Below, piece by piece: positions 32,531-41,821 of a DNA stretch of 64,000 nt. The stretch lies in the NCBI RefSeq assembly GCF_047675955.1, contig NC_132917.1, positions 12,971,887-13,035,886 of the forward strand, written 5' to 3'. Each line of letters begins with the position of its first letter. The first letter of the stretch is position 1. The notes beneath the pieces are model-generated. The model worked only from the letters and a program-made list of their open reading frames with translations, did no database searches and was not told the origin of the DNA. This stretch comes from Chlorocebus sabaeus (Eukaryota > Chordata > Mammalia > Primates > Cercopithecidae). Position numbers and translations under genes: made by a program.

Positions 32531-32558
32531 ATATATATATGTGTGTGTGTGTGTGTAT
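32531..32558. repeat. (TA)n(TG)n compound microsatellite
   Basis: Five to six AT units directly followed by about nine TG units, a common transition in mammalian dinucleotide repeats. Confidence 0.92.
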
Positions 32559-32619
32559 CAAAGATCATCTTTACTAGTTTTTAAATGTAGTAAGGGTCTC
32601 TGATTTAATATTGTCAATT

Positions 32620-33012
32620 CTTGCCAAATTAAGTTGTTCTTAAGTAAAATCCTAATCAAAATTCTAACAAGGTTTCTTTACAGAATTGTTCTACTGACTT
32701 TATATGTGGATATATAAAGACCCAAGATGGACCAAAAATTGTTCAGAAAAACATAATAGGGAAGAACTTTTTCTACTATAAAGAGCTCCTATAAAGCAAT
32801 TATAATTAAAATAGTATAGCAGTAGAATAAAGTCCAATAGAACACAATAAAGAACCTGGAAACAGAGCCACAAATAGATGGTAATTTCACATATGACAGA
32901 TCATATATGTTAAATAAGGTATCACAAGCCAAGGAGTGAAATAGGAGATAATAAATGGCTATGTTAGTTGGCTTTGTGTATAAAAATAATATGAAACTAT
33001 ATTCAAACTTTA
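32620..33012 (+). mobile_element. old L1M ORF2 fragment
   Basis: Sense-strand ORF2 landmarks: 'aatcctaatcaaaattctaa', 'acccaagatggaccaaaaat', 'ctattataaag'-like, 'aacctggaaacagagccaca' and 'aatagatggtaatttcacat'. These follow the L1M order around '...aatagagaacccagaaatagacccaca...'. Frames are broken. Confidence 0.75.
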
Positions 33013-33016
33013 GGTG

Positions 33017-33395
33017 TGACATGGGTTGACTCTGTGTCCCACACAAATCTCATGTCAAATTCTAATTCCCAATGTTGGAGGAGGGAAGTGATGGGAGGTG
33101 ATTAGATCACAGGGGTGAATTCCCCCCATATTCTCATGATAGTGAGTGAATTCTCATGAGATGTGGTTGTTTAAAAGTGTGTAGCACTTCCCCCTTAGCT
33201 CTCTGTCTCCTTCTTTGCCGTGGTAAAATTTGCTTGCTTCCCCTTCACTTTCTGCCATGATTATAAGTTTCCTGAGGCTGCCCAGCCATGCTTTCTATAC
33301 AGCCTGAGAAACTGTGAGTGAAATAAATGTCTTTTCTTCATAAATTACCCAGTCTCAGGTAGTTCTTTATACCAGTGTGAGAATGGACTAAGGCA
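33017..33395 (+). mobile_element. 5' LTR of a complete MST-type MaLR element
   Basis: Starts 'tgacatgggttgactctgtg' and continues with 'aaatctcatgtcaaattcta', 'gttgtttaaaagtgtgtagc', 'atgattataagtttcctgag' and 'aaattacccagtctcaggta', ending 'gaatggactaaggca'. It pairs with the LTR at 35043-35440. LTR pairs were identical at insertion, so the visible divergence between them dates the insertion as old. Confidence 0.93.
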
Positions 33396-35042
33396 GAAAA
33401 TTCGTACCAGAGAAGTGTGGCATTGCTACAAAAATAACTGAAAATGTGGAAACAGTTTTGGAACTGCTAAAGGACAAAGGTTGGAAGACTTTGGAGGCCT
33501 CAGAAGAGGACAGGAAGATGTGGAAAAGTTTGGAACTTCCTAGAGACTTGTTGGATGGTTGTGACCAAAATACTGGTGATGTGGACAATAAAGTCCAGGC
33601 TGAGGTGGTCCCTGATGCAGATTGGGAACTGGAGTAAAAGTTAGTCTTGCTATGCTTTAGCAAAGAGACTGGCAGCATTGTGCCAATGCTCTAGAGATCC
33701 GTGGAACACAGAACTTGAGAGAGACGATTTAAGGTATCTGATGGAAGAAATATCTAAGCACAAATCATTCAATAGGTAGCCTAGGTGCTTCCAAATGCCT
33801 ATGCTTATTTGCATAAACAAATAAATGACTTGAAATACCCAAGTCATTGAAATAGAACTGGTATTTGAAATAGAACTGGTATTTAAAAAGAAAGCAGAGG
33901 ATAAAAGTTTGGGAAACTTGCAGCTCTATCCTGTGATAAATAAGAAAAACCCATTTTCTGGGGAGGAATTGAAGGCTGCAGAAATTTGCATAAGTAAAAC
34001 AGAGTCAAATGCTAATAGCCAAGACAATGGAAAAAATGCCTCAAAGGCACTTCAAGGACCTTCCTGGCAGCCCTTCCCATTACAGGCCTGAAGGCCTAGG
34101 AGGGAAAAATGATTTCCGTGGACAGGCCTGGGGCCCCACTGCTCTGTGCAGCCTCAGGAAATGGAGCCCTGAATCCCAGCTGCTCCACCTCCAGCCATGA
34201 CAAAAACGGGCCAAGGTAAATCTCAGACCATTGCTTCAGAGGGTGCAAGCACCATGCCTTGGTGGCTTTCACCTGGTGTTGGGCCTGCAGGTGTGCAGAA
34301 GACAAGAGTTGAGGTTTAAGAACCTCTGCCTAGATTTCAGAGGAGGTATGAAAATGCCTGAATGTCCAGGCAGAAGTCTGTTGCAGGGGCAGAGCCCTCA
34401 TGAAGAACCACTACTAGGGTAGTGTGGAGGGGAAATGTGGGGTTGGAGCCCCCACAAAGAATCGCCACTGTAGCACTGCCCTCGTAAGAGCAGTGAGAAG
34501 AGGGCTACAGTCCTCCAGACCCCAGAATGGTAGATCCACTAGGAGCTTGCACCTTGTACCTGGAAAAGCCACAGGCACTCAATGCCAGCCCCTAGAGAGC
34601 AGTTGAGGAGGTTCTATGCTGCTGAGCTATTAGACCAGAGCTGCCCAAGACCTTGGGAGCCCATCCCTTGCATCAGTCTGCGCTGGATGTGAGACATAGA
34701 GTCAAAGGAGATTATTTCAGAGCTTTAAGATTTAATGACTTCCCTGATGGGTTTTGGATTTTCAGGGGGCCTGTAGCCCCTTGTTTTGGCCAATTTCTCC
34801 TATTTGTCTAGGTATATTTACCCAGTGCCTTTACCTTCATTGCATCATTGAAGTAACTAACTTGTTTTTGATTTTACATGCTGATAGGTGGAAGAAACTT
34901 GCCTTGTCTCAGATAAGACTTGGGACTTGGATTTTTGAGTTAACACTGGCATGAGTTAAGACTTAGGGGGACTGTTGGAAAGCCATGATTGTGTTTTGAA
35001 ATGTGAGAAGGACATGAGATTTGGGAGGGGCCATATGCTAAA
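33396..35042 (+). mobile_element. MST/THE1-type MaLR internal region
   Basis: 1.65 kb between two LTRs. It begins 'gaaaattcgtaccagagaag' and shows the MaLR-interior stretches 'ctggttgtgaccaaaa'-like and 'tgctatgctttagcaaagag', with a purine-rich 'tttgggaggggcca' near its right end that may be the polypurine tract. MaLR interiors carry only decayed gag-like remnants and no pol. Frames of 60-66 codons (33446-33637, 33909-34091, 34009-34200, 34231-34422, 34424-34606, 34754-34954) are such remnants. No intact retroviral gene is present. Confidence 0.93.
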
Positions 35043-35440
35043 TGATATAATTTGGCTCTGTGCTCCCACCCAAATCGCAGGTCAAACTGTGATTCCCACT
35101 CTTGAGAAAGAGACCTGAAGAGAGGTGATTGGACCATGGGGTGGGTTTTCCCTTTGTTGTTCTCATGACAGTGAGTGAGTTCTCATGAGATCTGGTTGTT
35201 TAAAAGTGTGTTGCACTTCCCTCTTCTCTCTCTCTCCTGCCCTTCCATAGTAAGACATGTGTGCTCCCCCTTTGCTGCCCACCATGATTATAAGTTTCCT
35301 GAGGACCCCCTAGCCATGGTTTCTATAGAGCCTGAGGAACTGTGAGTCAAATCTCTCTCTCTCTCTCTTTTTTTTTTTTTGTATAAATTACCCAGTCCAA
35401 GGTAGTTTTTTTATAGCAGTGTGAGAATGGAATAATAAAA
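35043..35440 (+). mobile_element. 3' LTR of the complete MST-type MaLR element
   Basis: Starts 'tgatataatttggctctgtg' and continues through 'gttctcatgagatctggttg' and 'gttgtttaaaagtgtgttgc' (also in the 5' LTR), an expanded 'tctctctctctctcttttt' tract at 35353-35382, and 'taaattacccagtccaaggt', ending 'gtgagaatggaataataaaa'. The element is about 2.4 kb in all. I find no convincing 5-bp target duplication at its ends. Confidence 0.92.
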
Positions 35441-35499
35441 GGCCATACCTTAAAATATAATTCAAGGATAATTAAAGTTCTAAAAATAAAAAGTAAAAC

Positions 35500-36063
35500 T
35501 TTAAAATTTTGTTTTTTAATTTTAATTTTTTTATGTTTATAGATTTAAGGGTTAGAAATCAAGTTTTGTTACATAGATATATTATGTAATAGTGATTTTT
35601 GAGCTTTTAGTGTAGTCATCACCTGAATGGTGTGCATTATACCCATAAAGACATTTCCCATCCCTCACCAACCTCCCACCTTTCTGAGTCCTCAGCTTTT
35701 ATTATTCCACTCTCTATGTCAATGTGTACATGCTATTTAGCTTCCATTTGTAAGTGAGAACAAGTGGTATTTGACTCTCTGTTTCAGTTATTTCACTAGA
35801 TGTGCTCCAGTTCCAACCAAGCTGTTGCAAAAGATACAATTTTGTTCTCTTTTTATGGCTGAAGTATATATATATACACATATACCACATTTTCTTTATC
35901 CAATTATCCATTGATTGTTAGGTTAATTTCATATCTTTGATATTGTGAATAGTGCTGCAATAAACATACAAGTGTGGATATCTTTTTGATATAATAATTT
36001 ATTGTCCTTTGCATAGATACTAAGTAGTCTGATTGCTGGCTGAATGGTTCTAATTTTAGTAAG
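35500..36063 (-). mobile_element. L1 3' UTR and ORF2 end, L1PB/L1MA-like
   Basis: The plus strand reads antisense L1: 'tttttttatgtttatagatt', 'gaatggtgtgcattataccc', 'ctctctatgtcaatgtgtac', 'ccatttgtaagtgagaacaa', 'tttttatggctgaagtatat', 'ccattgattgttaggttaat' and 'gtgctgcaataaacatacaa', ending in 'ctgattgctggctgaatggt'. The 3' end is at the left, next to the MaLR 3' LTR. It is 5'-truncated, a common outcome of L1 insertion. Confidence 0.92.
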
Positions 36064-36360
36064 AGGAAATATAAAAAAATTTATTGTAGTTAGTACAAAA
36101 TAATAAATCACAAATTATTTCACATCCAAAAACAATTGGAATACTAGCACAAGTTAGTTGTACACAAGCTCTCTTAATAAATCAATATTCAAACTACATA
36201 AAATAGCTTCCAAAATTAATGAAAAGAATATGAATCTTTAAATACTCTGAAGATATATGTGAGCAATTAAGTCACAAAATAGGAATCCTGAATGGCCAAG
36301 AAACAAATGCAACGCTGTTCAACCTCATGCTAATAATAATGGCAAGTAAAAAATTCAGGT
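36064..36360 (+). mobile_element. possible HAL1/L1M fragment in opposite orientation
   Basis: 'gaatggccaagaaacaaatg', 'caacctcatgctaataataa' and 'tggcaagtaaaaaattcagg' recall the sense-strand L1M/HAL1 motif '...ggccaataagcatatgaaa ... caacctcactagtaatcag...gcaaattaaaac'. The rest is AT-rich and unclear. Confidence 0.5.
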
Positions 36361-36609
36361 GGTTATAATTTTACAACTATTTGTTTTGGCACCATCGAGA
36401 AGTCTGAACATAGTAAGTAATCACACAGATAAAAAAAATCACCAACTAATACTGTTTTTTAGAAAGCAATTTTTTGTAGCCACTTTTGAAGATAATTTTC
36501 CAGTATGTTGTAAACATAATTATGCACATAAATTACCAGTCAATAATTCTACTTGTGAACATTTAATTAATTGCTTAGTTAATGAATATTTAAATACATA
36601 TTTATGAAG
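36361..36609. other. unassigned AT-rich sequence
   Basis: No gene seen. The 82-codon plus frame 36359-36607 has no recognisable domain. Confidence 0.35.
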
Positions 36610-37790
36610 TTTTTATTAAGTGTTGAACATTTCTTTTTGTGCTGGGGCTATAGTTGTTAATAAGATGGAAGGATTTTCTATGCACAGGAAATGTGCATTC
36701 TTGTGGGAGAAGACAAAAATCGAAATAAGTATGTAAACATACATTATAAAAGTGCTGCAAATATATATCAAAACAAAATAAACGAAACACAGCATGGAGG
36801 ATGTGCTATGTTAAATTAGATTGTTTCAGAATGGATTCACAAAGAAAGTGACAATGAGTTGAGACTGAAATGGGATGAATGAGAAACAAGTTTAAGATCC
36901 AGAAATATCAGTTAGTTACATAAGGAATCATAGTGCGGTTATAGCAATGTCGAGGAAAGTAAAGAGTGTAAGGAGATAAAGTCACTGTAACATCCTAGGA
37001 CACGTGAAGCCTGTTAGGCCACAATGGATCATTTGCTTTCAATTCTAAGTGTGATGAGAAAGTTTATTAGAGAGTTATTTTCTGCAGGGCAATGCTACAG
37101 TTTTGAAAACTCACTGTGGTTATTTTCTAGATAATTTGCTATAGAGTTCTGAAAAAGTAGAAGGAATACCGTTTAGAAAACTCCTCCATTTTATTTAGGT
37201 ATACCTAAAATATACCTGAAAGTGTGGAAGTTACTTTTCATTGGATGATAACCGTGAGCTCCAAGACTCTGGGCATAGAAAGAGAGAGAGCTGACAATAT
37301 ATTTTGAAGGAAGTTTCTGGAAGACTTTCTCAATGTTTAAAAATAGTATTTGAAAGAAATAGGTTCCATACCACTAGAAGGCTGCTCCACTTCCAGGTTT
37401 TTAGCTTCAGTGGCTAGATATAAGATAGTGTCATTTCCTAAGAGACAGAGGACTATGGAAGAGTTGGTTTGGAATAGTGTGGCAATTATAATCTTCTTTC
37501 ACAATTAAATTTGTGGTATCGATTAGACTTGCAAGTGAAGATGCCAAGTAGGCAGTTGAAAGTTCAGGGCAGAAGAGAAATGTTGGATAATTATGAGCAT
37601 ATGAATGGTATTTTATTTAGTATTGCATGATCATATTTAGGGAGTAGTTAGAGACAAAGAACAAAGGTGCAATAACAGTCCTGAGACACTCAACTGTTTG
37701 TATTTCTTGAAGAAGAGGTATCCTCAGCAAAGGAGACTGAGAAGGACCAGCTTACGCAATGGGGGTAAATTGAATGTATTCAGGAGTATT
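36610..37790 (+). mobile_element. L2 LINE fragment
   Basis: A long, diverged L2 copy in sense orientation. Landmarks in order: 'gtgctggggctatagttgtt', 'gtgcattcttgtgggagaag', 'tttcaattctaagtgtgatg', 'gatgccaagtaggcagttga', 'gcatatgaatggtatttta' and 'cagcaaaggagactgagaag' plus 'gacc'. It carries no open reverse-transcriptase frame. Confidence 0.75.
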
Positions 37791-38485
37791 GCATAAGTAC
37801 AAGAATGCTTGTCTAAGGATGTCCACTGTTATGTTGACTTTTGTTGCAACCAAAAGACACAAGCAAAATTCATTAGGGAAAGAATGGAAAAAAGTAAAAC
37901 ACGAAATTCTCATTTACACTTATTATGTTTAGCTGCTAAACGAGTGTACTAATATGAATGATGTTGAAAACAATGTTAAGTGTTAGGCTTAACAATCTAT
38001 ATAGGTAATTATATAATATATAGAAAATATTCTCCCAGAAATTATTACTATGTGTTTCTATGACTTCATATATTTTATAAAGTACAAACAGCAAGAAAAT
38101 ACAACTTTAAGGTAGTGACTCCCCCTTTGAAGGGAGTCAGGGAAATAAGATGACAATGTATGACTTTAGGATATTAGTGATATTAACATTTTTAAAAATA
38201 TGAACCAAAACTGGAAAATATTATTTGTTGAATTTTTCAGTTAGTTGCCCAAATATTTTTATTTTATTTTCTATGCTTTTTTGTATATTTAATTTTTTAT
38301 AAATAGAAAAATAACTATTTGTAAAAAAAATCACGAATGGGTAAATTATTATATTAAACATTAAACAGTAAAGATTAAAAATTAGCTAATCCTAATAATA
38401 TATCTATATCATTAAAATACTTTTCCTTGAACAAATAAATGAAACTATACAAAAGAATTCTGAACAAAGAAATATTATGGGAAGA
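37791..38485. other. unassigned AT-rich sequence
   Basis: No gene or repeat recognised with confidence. Confidence 0.4.
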
Positions 38486-38945
38486 TGCTATGGCTCGAAT
38501 ATGGTTTCTCTGTCCCCATCAAAACTCAGGTTGAAATGTGATCCTCACTGTAACAGTTGTGAGAGGTGGGTCCCAGCGGGAGGTGTTTGGGTCAAGAGGA
38601 ATCCATCTTTGTGGGTGGCTTGATACGAACTGTATGGTAGTGAATGAGTTTTCATTTTGCAGAGACTGCATTAGCTCTTGTGGGAATGAATTAGTTCCTG
38701 TAAGAGTGGACTGTTGTAAAGTCAGGAGCCAGCACCCTTCTTAGACTTTGCTTGTTCACGTGTGCCAACTTCCCCTTTGACGTTCTCCACCGTGTTACGG
38801 TGCAGCAAGAAAGCCCTTTCCAGAAGCCAAGGCCATGCCATTGAGCTTCCCAGACTGCAGAAGCATGAGCTAAATAAATCTCTTTTTAAAATAAGTTACC
38901 CCAACTCAGGTATTCTGTCCTAGCAACACAAAATATATTACAACA
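38486..38945 (+). mobile_element. 5' LTR of a second, internally deleted MaLR element
   Basis: Starts 'tgctatggctcgaatatggt', with 'gtgggtcccagcgggaggtg', 'tagctcttgtgggaatgaat', 'cagcaagaaagccctttcca' and 'ccccaactcaggtattctgt', ending near 'caacacaaaatatattacaa'. It resembles the older MST (MSTC/MSTD-like) LTRs. The 68-codon frame 38538-38744 lies wholly inside the LTR. Confidence 0.85.
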
Positions 38946-39729
38946 AAAATTGCTACCAAGCACTGAGGTATTGCTCTAAACATACCTGAAAATGTGGAAG
39001 CCACTTTAAAATTGGATGATGGGTTGAGATTGAAAGAGTTTGGAGGAATAGGCTAGAAAAAGACTGTACTGCCACAAATGGAGCAGTAAGGGTGATTCTG
39101 ATGAAAGCTCAGAAGGAAAAGGAACATGGGAAAGTTTGGAACTGCTGGTTTAATGGTTGTGACCAGAATGCTGATAGAAAAGTGGACAGTAAAGGACACT
39201 CTGATGAGCTCACAAATGAAAATGAGAAACAAGGTATTGGGAATGAGAGAACAGCCCATGCTTCTTACACTGTAACAAAGAATTTGGCTGCATTATGTCC
39301 ATGTCCTAGTGCTTTGTGAATTTTTGGCGAGAAAATTTCTAAGTAGCAAAGCATTCAGAAAGCAATATGGTTATGTTTAACAGCATACATTCAGTTGACA
39401 ACAAAGGAATGATCTAAAGGTAGAATTTATAATTAAAAGAGAAGCAGAGTGAAAACATTTAGAAAATTAGCAGCTTGGCTGTGTGGCAGAGAATGAAAGA
39501 ACATTTTTAGGAGAGGAATTCAAGGGGACTGGCGGAGGACCCCTGGGCCTTGATAAAGAGATTAGCGTAGCTACAATGGAGCCAGGTGCTAAGAATCAGA
39601 ACAATGGGGAAAAAAGCCCCAGAGGCATCTCAAAGATCTCTCAGGTGGCCCTTCCCATCCCAGGCCCAGAGACCTAGAAGGACAGAATATTTTCCAGGGA
39701 CAGGCCTGGAGTGCCACTGACCTGTACAC
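38946..39729 (+). mobile_element. MaLR internal region, truncated at its 3' side
   Basis: Begins 'caaaaattgctaccaagcac' and contains 'cctgaaaatgtggaagccac', 'ggtttaatggttgtgaccag', 'cattatgtccatgtcctagt' and 'ggcccttcccatcccaggcc', matching the same sections of the interior at 33396-35042. The right half of the interior (about 0.9 kb in the complete copy) is missing. Confidence 0.85.
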
Positions 39730-39928
39730 GTTGGGACACTGCCTCTTTGAAATTGCCCTTTCCCCCTCTTTTCCACATTATGATGCAACACAAACACCCT
39801 TGTCAGAAGCCAGGACTGTCCCCTTGAACTTCTCAGCCTGCATCACTCTGATGTAAATAAACCTCTTTCTTTTATACATTGTCCAACCTACGTTATTCTG
39901 TTACAGCAACACAAAATGGGCTAAGATA
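39730..39928 (+). mobile_element. 3' part of the 3' LTR of the deleted MaLR element
   Basis: 'gaaattgccctttccccctc', 'cccttgtcagaagccaggac' and 'cacaaaatgggctaagata' match the right half of the LTR at 38486-38945, at positions starting near its 'gtgccaacttccc' segment. The left half of this LTR and the adjoining interior are absent. The join lies near 39725. Confidence 0.85.
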
Positions 39929-40254
39929 GGGGATTTACATTGTGTGACTATTAATTGAATTTTAAAACCTGAGATTATACTATGAAAAAATGAGGGGTGC
40001 AGTAACATTTCTATAAATGTCCTACATTACAGGGATTTTAAATGATATTGTTTGGGGCTTAATACTTATTGAGGGGAAATTTAAATATGCAAATATGTCA
40101 AAACTATTGAAAACATTTTGTGTTTTATAGCCTACTAAGTTTTCTACTTTTTATTATCTAAGGATGTAATCTAATATGCCCCAATGTAGACAATTATTAT
40201 AGCATTTTATAGTAACTAAAATTTGGTTGCAAATTACACATTTAATAATAGATG
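39929..40254. other. unassigned AT-rich sequence
   Basis: No gene or repeat recognised. Confidence 0.4.
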
Positions 40255-40620
40255 TTTAGTTAAATAAATCCAGACACATACATATGAGGGAACACTATGT
40301 AGCCCAGGAAAAAATTAACATGTTGTGGAAATTCAGAGTGTCAGAAATGTACTAATCAATATTAATTTATAATAAATTAATTAACATTAATAAAAATAAT
40401 ATTAAATCAAAATAAGGAGGAAAGTGAGCCAAAGTAAGAGAAAATAGAATAAAGACTGGTTATTTTAAGAGCATAAATAAGTATAATGGTAGAAACAACA
40501 TGTTAAAAATAATGTGTCAGTGGAATAAAAAGCAATTTCAATTTTTATTCTTTGAGATTTTCTATATTTTTAAATTTTATGAAATAGGTATATGATTTTT
40601 ATCAGTATGAGGGTGAGAAT
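40255..40620 (+). mobile_element. possible L1M/HAL1 3' end
   Basis: 'agttaaataaatccagacac' and 'gagggaacactatgtagccc' recall the sense L1M 3' ORF2 motif 'ggttaaataaattatggtac ... gaatactatgcagcc'. The following AT-rich sequence ends with 'ttttaaattttatgaaatag'. Tentative. Confidence 0.45.
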
Positions 40621-40650
40621 ATAATTATCATTTGAGACAAAGCAAAATAA

Positions 40651-41080
40651 AGTACTACTAAAGATGTATTTCTCAATATATAAAATAGGTATCCAGTATT
40701 AATAAGAAGCCAAAATAACATAGTGAAAAAAATAATGAGTTGATAGAGAAGATATACATGTGCACATGACGTATTATTTGCCCAAAGAATACTAAACCAG
40801 CAAAAAAACCTCTAGGGACATATGCCTCATTCTGTTAGCATTCGGCACATTATTTAAAAATCAAAAGTACTACTAAAGATGTATTTCTCAATATATAAAA
40901 TAGGTATCCAGTATTAATAAGAAGCCAAAATAACATAGTGAAAAAAATAATGAGTTGATACAGAAGATATACACGTGCACATGACGTATTATTTGCCCAA
41001 AGAATACTAAACCAGCAAAAAAACCTCTAGGGACATATGCCTCATTCTGTTAGCATTCGGCACATTATTTAAAAATCAAA
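40651..41080. repeat. 215-bp tandem duplication, two copies
   Basis: Copy 1 is 40651-40865 and copy 2 is 40866-41080, directly adjacent, same orientation, both 215 bp with no indel. Reading base by base I find only two differences: 'gatagagaag' versus 'gatacagaag', and 'tacatgtgcac' versus 'tacacgtgcac'. That is about 99% identity. The two outer ends share only a base or two of microhomology. The unit is AT-rich with no gene or known repeat in it that I recognise. The high identity points to a recent duplication compared with the surrounding fossils, or to gene conversion between copies. Confidence 0.97.
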
Positions 41081-41517
41081 AGGAGAATAAATGGTGACAT
41101 TGAGAATTAAAGTAAAATCATTCAGTTTACTCTAATTTGTAAAGTCATGTAAATCTATATACACTACTGAATAGAGCCTTCCAGTAGAAATATAATGTGA
41201 GTCTACAATGCAAGGCATCTATTTAATTTTTAATTTTCTAGTGGCCACATTTTTAAATGTAAAAAGAAACAGATGAAATTACTTAAGACTATATTTAACC
41301 AATTATTTCCAAAATAGGTTTTAATATCTAATTAATATAAAATTACTAAAGAGATATTTTACATTCTTTTGTCCATTCAAAGCCTTTGAAATCTGGTGTG
41401 TGTGATTTACCTTAAAACACATCTGAATTCAAACTAGATATATGCCTAAGACACCATTAATTGAAAGACATATTATTTTCTTCTTTATTTATTTACTTTT
41501 CTAAAAATATTATAGGC
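41081..41517. other. unassigned AT-rich sequence
   Basis: No gene or repeat recognised before the AluJ poly-T. Confidence 0.4.
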
Positions 41518-41821
41518 TTTTTTTTTTTTTTTTTTTTTTGAGAAAGGGTCTTACCCTGTTACCCAGGCTAGAGTATAATAACAGGATAATGGCTCACTGC
41601 AGCCTTGACCTCCCTGGGTTCAGATAATCTTCCTGCCTCAGCCTCCCAAACAACTGGGACTACAGATGTGTGTCACCTGCCTGGCTAATTTTTGTAGTTT
41701 TTGTAGAGACCAGGTTCCACCATGTTGCTCAGGCTGGTCTCAAACTCCTGGACTCAAGCAATCCTTCTGCCTTGGCCTCCAAAAGTGCTGAGATTACAAG
41801 TGTGAGCCACTACACCCAGCT
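41518..41821 (-). mobile_element. AluJ (old Alu)
   Basis: Reverse Alu: a 22-bp poly-T, then 'gagaaagggtcttaccctgt', 'gctcactgcagccttgacct', 'cctcagcctcccaaacaact' and 'gctggtctcaaactcctgga', to 'ccactacacccagct'. The 'cagccttgacctccctgggt' and 'tcaaactcctggactcaagc' forms are AluJ states, and CpGs are mostly lost, so it predates the other Alus here. The 72-codon frame 41670-41888 is antisense Alu. Confidence 0.95.
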
